A stretch of DNA of 15,134 nt from Isohypsibius dastychi. Lineage: Eukaryota; Tardigrada; Eutardigrada; Parachela; Isohypsibiidae. Location of the stretch: contig JAQIWT010000784.1 of assembly GCA_034696485.1 (NCBI GenBank), forward strand, positions 1 to 15,134. Direction: 5' to 3'. The notes below the pieces were generated by a model that was not told the DNA's origin, made no database searches, and saw only the letters and a list, made by a program, of their open reading frames with translations. The translations under genes and the position numbers were made by a program. Below are positions 9,080 through 15,134 of this stretch, piece by piece (position 1 is the stretch's first letter; every line of letters begins with the position of its first letter).

Positions 9080-9918
9080 TCAGTCTTCCCAAAAACATAT
9101 TCTCCAAAATTTGAACAATTCGGGTGTGCAATTTGCATCTTGCCATTTCTAAGACATTCTGATGTAATCATTGTGCCAATTGATTAAACGACCAAGAAAG
9201 AAACCTGGTGGTTTTTGGTCATTGAGTTTGTGTGCTTTTTGTTTTTTTCAGCCAGCTGAAGTGCTGTTCGGCTACCATGGTATCCGGGTGCTTTACTTGC
9301 GGATGCGTTATTTTGAATGAGTTCGGGTTGAAATTGACGAGACAGCTCTGTTGACGATGGTTTTTGATATGTAGACCGTCAATCATTTTGGAAACTAATT
9401 TCCACATATCAGAATACTCGAGGTCAAAGTTGCCGGGTAGTGGTTCGCGAAAAGCTCTGATTCGGTCGAAATTGCACCTGGAAACATGAGAATCTTCAGT
9501 TACAGAATAATCTCAAACTGATTCTTACTCACATATTATCATAGCACATGAAGACTTTCTTCCAGTCAGTTTTTGGCGAATTCAATTCATGAAAACGATT
9601 GTAGAGCCACTGAATAACCGCTCTGTAGATTTGAGACATCAACTCCGATCTTTGAAAATTTGTTGAATCCCGGTAATATAAGTGTTAAAGTAATGTTTCC
9701 TACTGGTAAATTGGTGTGAGATGGTATATGTGGTCACATCCACTTACAAACACGAGGTACCCATGGTTGCACGAAGGACGGTTCTCCTTCTTACCAAGGA
9801 TCTTATTACACGAAGGCATCTTGAATTCCTTTCTCTTACAATTGGAACTGGTTGTCAACATTTTTGCGGTTTTAGGCTCTTCAGGTTCGTCGAACTGATT
9901 CTCTTGTGGACCAAGAAC
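9080..9918 (-). pseudogene. broken KDZ/CxC-type DNA transposase (C-terminal half)
   Basis: Reading leftward, one frame (9918-9533) gives a Lys-rich segment, then CNHGYLVFVSGCDHIYH, two in-frame stops (TAG 9700-9702, TAA 9685-9687), then SELMSQIYRAVIQWL and ends at MCYDNM. A clean 55-base intron (donor GTGAGTAAG from 9532, acceptor CATGTTTCCAG ending 9478) joins in frame to CNFDRIRAF. This exon runs to 9219 through KMIDGLHIKNH, a C-N-P-like stretch, and VAEQHFSWLKK. The remaining C-terminus is in another frame (to 9080). The series C-H-G, Y-D-x-x-C, D-G-L-H-I-K-N-H...C, A-E-Q-x-F-x-W is characteristic of the KDZ (Kyakuja/Dileera/Zisupton) transposase-like proteins abundant in invertebrates, where D and E belong to the catalytic core. 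Two stops and a frameshift mean it is dead. No terminal inverted repeats were found. Confidence 0.65.
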
Positions 9919-9929
9919 TTAATCTTTGA

Positions 9930-10223
9930 GATTTTTTCTCGCCAAAACGTGATCCGGGCAGTTTTGTTGAAGGAAACAAGGATCACTATCAGGAAGCTTC
10001 GGTGGCTCACTCCGAGCTTGTTCGTCGGCTTCAGAGCATCGCATCGGGAAAAGGTGTTGGAGGACACCCACGTCGACAAGTCGAAAAGGCTATTCGGAAT
10101 TTGATGAACATGAAGCGAAGGTTACACAAATCACCGGAAGTTAAAGAGATGTTGGATACTGGATGGGCTCATGAAGTTTTTATGGGAACGTGCCAACTTG
10201 CCAAGCCCGAACAAGCCTTTTGA
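9930..10223 (+). CDS. unrecognised 97-codon open frame, probably protein coding or recently so
   Basis: The frame opens after TGA 9927-9929 and ends at TGA 10221-10223. The translation is well behaved, with balanced charge and predicted helices: SFVEGNKDHYQEASVAH, then GKGVGGHPRR, then a basic helix (EKAIRNLMNMKRRLHKS) and EMLDTGWAHEVFMG. There is no ATG near the start, so it would need an upstream exon; no strong acceptor is visible. At the 3' end another frame (10171-10542) takes over with an acidic Asp/Lys run (KRDDDDKDDKDRGKH), suggesting a frameshift or a missed exon boundary. I do not recognise the family. It overlaps the end of a shorter minus-strand frame (9855-10079). Confidence 0.35.
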   Translation, partial: DFFSPKRDPGSFVEGNKDHYQEASVAHSELVRRLQSIASGKGVGGHPRRQVEKAIRNLMNMKRRLHKSPEVKEMLDTGWAHEVFMGTCQLAKPEQAF

Positions 10224-11156
10224 GTGGAAACGGGATGATGATGACAAGGACGATAAGGACCGTGGAAAACATCAGCTTTTATTGAACTGGGCAACGAAAA
10301 GCGTAACCAAACCTGTTGTAATTACATTCTGGGGGAATTGTGAATTTCTCTTGACAAGGAATCGTAAATTTGGACGGATTCTTCAATCTTCGACAGAATC
10401 CCCTTCTTGTTCGGAATTAATTCCAGCGAGGTCATCAGCTGGATTATCACTCTTCATCGTGATCCTTGATTCCCTGTCACCGAACATACTTCACGGTAAA
10501 ACACTGCTAGGAAGGACAAAATGGGTCACAAACCAAGGATGACAGAACAAACACTGTGATGAAAACCGAGCCTACCTCCATCGGCATTTTACAGTGCCGA
10601 TGCTCTGTTCTCTAAATACCATCAAAAACGTTCGGATGACGACAGCCTCGTTTTTTTCCTCGTTCCCCGCAGTGGAGTGGAGTGGTTGTTTTGACGAAAT
10701 GCGTTAATGGTTTTTATGTTTTCTTTGTTGATTATTTTCGACTCGAAGACGATGTTGAGATGATGAGCACGTGTTCCTACCTCGATTTCGTGCGATTAAA
10801 AAGCTTGTGAAACCAACTTGTGTCTGAGAGCTGCGACACGAACTGCGTTCTATGACATTTGGTAATTGAGCACTGAAATGTTTACTTTGAGGAAAACCGA
10901 AAGTTTGTCTCGCAGCAAATCCTTTAAAAGTCACGTGTGCATGAACACTCATTAAAAAAACATGTAAGATAACGTCAGTGATGGAGGAGATAGAAAGGAC
11001 TCTCACATGCTGTTGATCAGCGTGTTTATGGCCTTTTTATGAGGAACTAAGCCTCCTACTGCATCCTGATTATTGTGGCATCCATTCAGACATGTATCGT
11101 GTGGTGGAATCAACAGCAGAGCATGCGGTGTATCAAAAACAATATGGTTTATCTGT
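10224..11156. other. no recognisable gene; one small hairpin
   Basis: A plus-strand frame runs to 10542 but loses protein-like character after its Asp/Lys-rich start. A minus-strand frame at 10704-11006 has no motif. An 8-bp inverted repeat (10579-10586 with 10595-10602, CATCGGCA / TGCCGATG) is present. I see nothing else. Confidence 0.4.
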
Positions 11157-11158
11157 TG

Positions 11159-11250
11159 TACGTGGGCTCCAAAATTTAGTTACCACCTATATGGCCTGCT
11201 CAGTCTCGATTAGCACAGGCAGACGGTAACTAAAATTTGGAGCCCACGTA
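11159..11250. repeat. 26-bp near-perfect inverted repeat (foldback) with inner stem
   Basis: The left arm 11159-11184 (TACGTGGGCTCCAAAATTTA...) and right arm 11225-11250 are reverse complements with one mismatch in 26 (an A/T change in the A-T run). The 40-base spacer contains a further short pair, GCCTG and CAGGC, so the whole could form an extended hairpin. Size and layout suggest a small foldback or MITE-like element. On the minus strand it starts five bases after the candidate splice donor at 11256. Confidence 0.85.
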
Positions 11251-11256
11251 TGACAC

Positions 11257-11718
11257 CTGCCAGGAAGTTCAGGATTTCGACTGCATGATCTCCGGATAAC
11301 CCGAGAGCTTCGCACACAAGCTGAAAAGACAAGCCAAGATTAGATGAAGCAGTGAATAATCAGACAAACACCCGTTCATTGCAGGGTCAAAAGCTGTCAG
11401 GTTGACATATCTTTGACATATCTGGTCATGAGCGATGTTGTTTGCCTTTGAATTCTCACCAGAACATGGTCACGTTGCGCAAAATGCCCAGATGAATGTT
11501 AATTCAAAGATAAGCTTTGACACAAAAACATGTTTGTCGCAGGGTGGGAAGCTGTCAGGTTGACATATCTTTGACATATCTCCTCATTAGCAATATTAAC
11601 ATCCAGTCATTGTAGCATACATGAATCCAGTAAACATATTGGTGACTTACAGATTTAAAATTCTCAGGGGCGCGAGGAATGATGTTTCGTTCGAAATTCG
11701 TGCAAGGTCGAGCAAACG
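11257..11718 (-). CDS. two candidate exons of an unrecognised gene
   Basis: Exon A (11718-11651, 68 bases) follows acceptor GGTTTTCAG and ends at a consensus donor TCT|GTAAGT. Exon B (11320-11257, 64 bases) follows acceptor CTTGTCTTTTCAG and ends at GCAG|GTGTCA. With phase 2 in and phase 0 across the 330-base intron, both exons stay open: exon A gives TNFERNIIPRAPENFKS and exon B gives LVCEALGLSGDHAVEILNF. These look like ordinary folded-protein sequence, but I do not recognise the family and found neither start nor stop exons. Another frame of exon A, running further upstream (EVDELFSALGFQRLLDLA), also looks protein-like but joins exon B out of frame. The evidence is two splice pairs plus composition only. 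Confidence 0.35.
11381..11581. repeat. 43-bp direct repeat pair, 158 bases apart
   Basis: The 43 bases at 11381-11423 recur at 11539-11581 with three mismatches; both contain CTGTCAGGTTGACATATC followed by a second TGACATATCT. Similarity continues weakly for some 15 bases beyond each copy. Both lie in the putative 330-base intron between the candidate exons at 11651 and 11320. Each copy also holds an internal 11-bp tandem (TGACATATCTT). Confidence 0.85.
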
Positions 11719-11885
11719 CTGAAAACCTAGAGCGCTGAATAATTCATCCACCTCGTGTTCTGAATCGTACCGAAATATGATGAATTTTGTTCATCAGTTC
11801 AGAATACAGATTGATTCGTCTGAAAAACATTCTGCCGGAGCTGTAGAAGCTCTGATTGGTCCGAAAAGACCAAGCACATTTTGTT

Positions 11886-12023
11886 TTAACGCGACCGCGT
11901 TACTTGTCCGTTGTCCAAGGGACTCAGAAGCTCGTTCAACCAGCGGATAAGTTGCTTCGTTGTGTTTTCCACTTCCACTTTTCCGTTTGTTTTGTGTTCA
12001 GAAGCGATCTCCCATTGTGACCT
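11886..12023 (-). pseudogene. fragment resembling the end of a DDE integrase core
   Basis: A 45-residue frame opens after TAA at 12024-12026 and ends with TAA at 11886-11888. It reads WEIASEHKTNGKVEVEN and then a helix (KQLIRWLNELL). The pattern W-x-I-x-S-x-H-x-T-N-G-x-V-E-x-x-N is that of retroviral-type integrases just before and at the catalytic Glu helix. A nearby upstream segment in another frame (TEFLLLVDECL) could be the preceding part. It lies on the strand opposite to the gag-protease relic, so it is a separate insertion. It is too short to assign to Ty3, BEL/Pao, Polinton or another class. Confidence 0.4.
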
Positions 12024-12026
12024 TTA

Positions 12027-12475
12027 AGCATTCGTCAACGAGGAGCAGGAATTCAGTCATGAAAAAACTCCTTCAACATAAGATTAAGGTGTGCAGTATG
12101 ACTTAGATGCTCAGCATCCGGTAATTCTTTGTAGGTCTGGTACGAGCATGGCAACAACACATATTTTGATCGCAAGTCAGAAGATCATCCTACTCCGATG
12201 ATAAGATTCCGGCTGCACTAAGTGGAAGGTGTGGAATCAAGCAAGAGCGGATAGGGCGTGTGGTTTTGCGACCTCCGTCATTCAAGCTATGCAGAACCAT
12301 TGTAATTTTTCCAATAAAATCTGCTCAATGAATTCATTGAGCTTTGAACTTTCAAATTGTTGTTGAATAGTTGTTTATTTTCACTCATGGCAATTTTTTT
12401 TGTGTGTTTCCTCTGCAGTCGATGCTACATTTTGCAATCAGCATTTAACAGCCCAATCAAGTTCCAGGACGACCT
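12027..12475. other. no recognisable gene; AATAAA and a palindrome
   Basis: Possible further integrase debris lies on the minus strand at about 12030-12200 in changing frames, too degraded to define. AATAAA occurs on the plus strand at 12313-12318. The palindrome is listed separately. A pyrimidine-rich stretch ending in TTTCCTCTGCAG at 12418 could be a plus-strand splice acceptor for the frame that follows. Confidence 0.35.
12323..12342. repeat. perfect 20-bp palindrome
   Basis: GCTCAATGAATTCATTGAGC is an exact self-complementary sequence with no loop, just after an AATAAA. It might be a protein binding site or a remnant of element ends. Confidence 0.8.
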
Positions 12476-12732
12476 AAAACGCGTTGATAAGATGCCCCCT
12501 GTCGTTAACCGACTTGACCAGAAAAACATTGTATCGTAAATCTCTGCAATTGCAGACTGAGGGCACATGGAAATGCTCGCGATGCAGGTGCAAGTTTTAC
12601 AAAGAATGTCAAGCCAACAATACTGCTTATTGGAACTACCAGGGACCCAAGAATCAGCGAAAAGTTTGCGAACAGTGCAAAAATGATGCATACTTTTTTT
12701 CGACATTCCATTATCTTCCACGAAATAACTAA
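12476..12732 (+). CDS. 85-codon open frame with clustered cysteines (zinc-ribbon-like), uncertain
   Basis: The frame opens after TAA 12473-12475 and ends at TAA 12730-12732. The translation contains W-K-C-x2-C-x-C-x5-C (starting WKCSRCRCKFYKEC) and, about 30 residues later, C-x2-C (VCEQC), suggesting a zinc-binding module of unknown class. There is no ATG. A splice acceptor-like TTTCCTCTGCAG lies upstream at 12418, but its exon reads in another frame. A longer minus-strand frame (12425-12817, 130 codons) overlaps completely and cannot be excluded, although it shows no motif. Could be a TE zinc finger or chance. Confidence 0.25.
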
Positions 12733-13052
12733 TCAAGCAATATTTCTTGACTTGTTCACTAATATTCGTGTGAATTGTCATTCCATTGTATGTTCCATGT
12801 TCTTGTATACGAACCATTCTTACGCGTTGTTATTAAAATTAGTTTCTTAACTTACGAAGCCGTCCTTGACACAACTATCCAATGAATACGAGACCCAACT
12901 TTCAATTATACCTGCAAAAAGATTCATGAATAACGACAAAGGACGACTTGACAATAAGAAGCAACCCAGACATGACGGCGACAGCTATTTCGGCACTTAC
13001 CAGCAAACAAAGCCGACAACAGTAGGAGCAGAGACAAGAGGGCGAACAAGTG

Positions 13053-13226
13053 TTTCAGCCGCCAACAACGCTGACAACGGTGGCCAGCAGGGGCAACAAG
13101 GCGTTAAGTCTTTCAGCCACCAACAACGCTGACAACGGTAGCCAACAGAGGCAACAGAGCAACAACTGTTTAAACCTTCAACAGCAGTGACAACAACTCA
13201 CAACAGAGACAACAAAGCGACAGCCA
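13053..13226. repeat. degenerate 58-bp minisatellite, CAA/CAG rich, three units
   Basis: Units start at 13053, 13111 and 13169, exactly 58 bases apart, each beginning TTTCAGCC or TTTAAACC and continuing with CAACAACGCTGACAACGG-like sequence. The first two are very similar; the third is diverged. CAA/CAG richness continues on both sides (about 12980-13300). Since 58 is not a multiple of three, the reading frame changes every unit, so the Gln/Asn-rich open frames here (12866-13132, 13187-13369) are probably not a protein. Confidence 0.75.
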
Positions 13227-13722
13227 TTTTAGCATCAAAAGCATATAGAGCCTTCTGTTATTCGGACAACAGACACAACGGGAGCATCAGAAAACAACGG
13301 CAAAATACGGGCGCAGTTTCAGCCCTTGTACAGACATGGCAGTATCTAGTTACACCGTTTATAAAATGAAGTTGTATAGACTTCTTCAATGAGTGTTCCA
13401 AAACTACTTCAAATAACAGTCACTTCGTTCGTTAAGTTGAAATATTAGAGAGGTTCATATGCACTTTTTGGGGGACCTAAAACGCACAACTTCGGAGCCC
13501 TCATCGACCCTAATGGCTAAAAAAGAATAAAGGTATCTTTATATTAAAGTGCTAACGTGTGTAAGTGTGTCACACCGAGTGAAACGTTGATTGACTGATT
13601 GGTTTTAAACGCCACTGCCCCAACCCGCTAATCTGCCAGTCTTTAAACTTACAACCTTCAAAAGCTGTTAGTACGTCAAAAACTAATATCTCAAAAAACA
13701 ACAACACAACAACAGAACCCAG

Positions 13723-13912
13723 CCCTTCCGGTGGAACACCTGACAATCCGAAGGGTTCCCCCCTTCCGATAGAACACCCGTCAATCCGAAGGGTTCCCCC
13801 CTTCCGGTGGAACACCCGTCAATCCGAAGGGTTCCCCCCTTCCGGTGGAACACCTGACAATCCGAAGGGTTCCCCGTTTCCGGTGGAACACCTAACAATC
13901 CGAAGCCCTGAC
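13723..13912. repeat. 38-bp minisatellite, five units
   Basis: Units begin at 13723, 13761, 13799, 13837 and 13875, exactly 38 bases apart. The consensus starts CCCTTCCGGTGGAACACC, then TGACAATCCGAAGGGTTC-like sequence. Units 2 and 3 share CCGTCAATCC, while units 1 and 4 share CTGACAATCC. The fifth is diverged at its ends and is followed by a shortened echo (ACAATTCGAAGG). The repeat is GC-rich compared with its surroundings and creates two overlapping minus-strand open frames that are only a product of the repeat. No spacers separate units. Confidence 0.95.
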
Positions 13913-13929
13913 AATTCGAAGGCTTTGAC

Positions 13930-14700
13930 AGTGTGAGTTTAGCAGCCTAGCACTTGGGACGCCAGAGTGATTTCTTGAACTCTGCAGATTTCTGCGCGTA
14001 GCGCGGAACACGTAGCTAGTCCTTTTTATGGTCGCTATTATAACCCTCGGTAATAGTACGGCCAATTATAGGCGTATCTGGACGTAGCTGTCCAGATACA
14101 TCGGCAGAAAATGCTCCTTATTGCCAATTAAAAGTCTATTAATAGAGTATACCCCCTATTAATTCCAGAATTGCCATCCGTTGGGTCAGCAGAACTCTCG
14201 AACCGCAGGACAAACATAAAAAGACGAAACTAAAAAACGAAAGTAAACGCGAACTTCGCGAAAATTCGGTAGAACTTTAGAAGTTATCAATGACTACATC
14301 AATGATGTGAAATATTAGTGCGAAAACCGTATGGGGACAAAACAAATGGTAGTTGCGGCTTAAAGAACAAACCACTGTTTTCGACATCTAATTCTAATAT
14401 CAATCAAAGAAACCGAAATGAAATAAAATTCGGAAGTTGAATAACTGAGAGAGTAAAGGAACGCAAAGAAAAAGTTCGTCCGCTGGAAGTGAAACAGACC
14501 AACTGTTCTAGCTGGATATTTGAATAAATACTCTTCAGAATCTAAATGTCTCAGTATTCAAGCAAATAAAATTCAAATCTGGGTACCGCGTCAGGAAATG
14601 TCTTGAGAGAAGCATAAATATCAGTTTTACGGTACTTAAGTTTTTGCTTTAAGCGAAAAAATTTCACTATTCGGTGGAATTATTCCCCCGCCAAACTCAC
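13930..14700. other. non-coding stretch with a cluster of hairpins
   Basis: No gene is visible. A perfect 10-bp inverted repeat with a six-base loop lies at 14074-14099 (GTATCTGGAC / GTCCAGATAC). Another 8-bp pair lies at 14138-14145 and 14156-14163 (ATTAATAG / CTATTAAT). GCGC-GTA-GCGC occurs near 13995. The region 14200-14690 is AT-rich and unstructured to my eye. It should contain, or be, the intron following the M16 exon that ends at 14701, but I find no next exon in it. Confidence 0.5.
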
Positions 14701-15134
14701 CACTTCTTTCAAAACAGCAAACCGATCTGGAATCGGTTTGAAAGTGACAAGTTTCTCCACCAGCATCTTCAGCAGGACATCCAACTTGTCATCATACCCG
14801 CGAACAGATAGCTGCAACGAAGGCTGCAAGTGGGATTTAAACGGTTGAGCTACAAATTACCAAAATGCGGAAGGGCCGCTGACACTTACTGTTAGCCCAT
14901 ATTTCGACTGATCAATCGCATATTTCATCCCAGCCAAATCAGCCGCATAGGTCATCTCGCAAACGGCATCCCGGAAGAGCTCCACGAACAGATGAGTAGC
15001 GTTCGCACGGAGTGGATCTTTGTAGACAACCGGACCAGGGTATAGCCGACCAAACCATCGGTTCGTATGATGCAAACCTGTATACGAACCGATATGAACA
15101 CCACAAGCGAACCACAGAAACCCGTGGTTTCTAT
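14701..15134 (-). CDS. M16A metalloprotease, insulin-degrading-enzyme-like (two internal exons, partial)
   Basis: Exon 1 (from beyond 15045 to 14890) encodes VVYKDPLRANATHLFVELF, then AADLAGMKYAIDQSKYGLT, ending at donor ACA|GTAAGT. A 78-base intron ends at acceptor TTCGTTGCAG (14812). Exon 2 (14811-14701, 37 codons) starts LSVRGYDDKLDVLLKMLVEK and ends KEV at donor GTG|GTGAGT. The series D-P-L...LF-V-E-L-F-x-D...A-D-L-A-G...Y-G-L...L-S-V-x-G-Y-x-D-K is a hallmark of the non-catalytic half of insulysins, which degrade small peptides such as insulin; the HxxEH zinc site would lie in upstream exons outside the window. Both exons keep phase 0 and show no stops. Right of about 15045 the similarity fades although the frame stays open. 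An alternative acceptor 12 bases upstream would add four residues. No following exon was found to the left. Confidence 0.85.
15057..15093. repeat. perfect 12-bp inverted repeat at the edge of M16 similarity
   Basis: Arms 15057-15068 (ATCGGTTCGTAT) and 15082-15093 (ATACGAACCGAT) are exact reverse complements with a 13-base loop. A second 7-bp pair (AGAAACC / GGTTTCT) lies at about 15116-15132. A candidate minus-strand splice acceptor (TATACAG) falls within the first structure. Confidence 0.8.

Noticed and set aside
9682-9750. A second intron in the transposase relic (donor GTAAGTGG, acceptor TTTACCAG)
   Set aside because: Reading straight through keeps the same frame and the family-like CNHGYLVFVSGC...IYQ segment, whereas splicing would remove part of it and put the next block out of frame.
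9721-10104. 127-codon plus-strand frame
   Set aside because: It is the antisense of the transposase relic, whose motifs identify the minus strand as the coding one.
12425-12817. 130-codon minus-strand frame
   Set aside because: It is long, but has no recognisable domain and overlaps a plus-strand frame with a cysteine cluster; neither strand is convincing.
12866-13369. Gln/Asn-rich protein
   Set aside because: The composition comes from CAA/CAG-rich 58-bp repeats that shift frame every unit; the frames are interrupted.
13570-13898. Minus-strand open frames over the 38-bp repeat as a repetitive secreted protein
   Set aside because: The unit length is not divisible by three, so each frame merely cycles through the same DNA; there is no signal peptide or flanking coding sequence.
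13723-13912. CRISPR-like regular repeat
   Set aside because: The 38-bp units abut each other with no spacers, and the surrounding genes are eukaryotic; it is a minisatellite.

Overview
The window looks like a gene-poor, transposon-rich stretch of an invertebrate animal genome. It has no bacterial-style operons, ribosome binding sites or tRNA/rRNA genes. Several reading frames become coherent only after removing short GT...AG introns (55, 59, 78, 140 and 330 bases). The phylum cannot be fixed from sequence alone; a small-intron invertebrate such as a nematode, tardigrade or small arthropod would fit.

Layout. Bases 1-3000 hold no recognisable gene, only a 10-bp hairpin and a 42-bp duplication. 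Bases 3000-7050 are decayed plus-strand coding DNA of mobile or viral origin. Two parts are recognisable: a broken P-loop ATPase resembling A32/HerA-FtsK-type packaging ATPases of Polinton/adintovirus-like elements (4163-4797), and a broken retroelement gag-protease block with one CCHC zinc knuckle and a DTGA aspartic-protease site (6000-7043). A possible small two-exon gene (7018-7397) overlaps the protease end.

Bases 7997-8730 (minus) carry the best intact gene: a two-exon open frame for a 197-residue protein with signal peptide, Gly/Ala-rich ectodomain and one C-terminal membrane segment; I do not recognise its family. Bases 9080-9918 (minus) are a relic of a KDZ/CxC-type DNA transposase that still keeps a clean 55-base intron. 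An unrecognised plus-strand open frame lies at 9930-10223.

Bases 11150-12030 hold a near-perfect 26-bp foldback, a 43-bp direct repeat pair, two possible minus-strand exons and a fragment resembling a DDE integrase core. Bases 12980-13912 contain two unrelated minisatellites with 58-bp and 38-bp units. The right end (14701-15134, minus) holds two exons of an M16A metalloprotease (insulin-degrading-enzyme-like).

The pieces do not work together as one system. The window reads as a graveyard of at least three or four mobile-element types between one conserved host gene, one probable lineage-specific membrane-protein gene and a few uncertain small genes.
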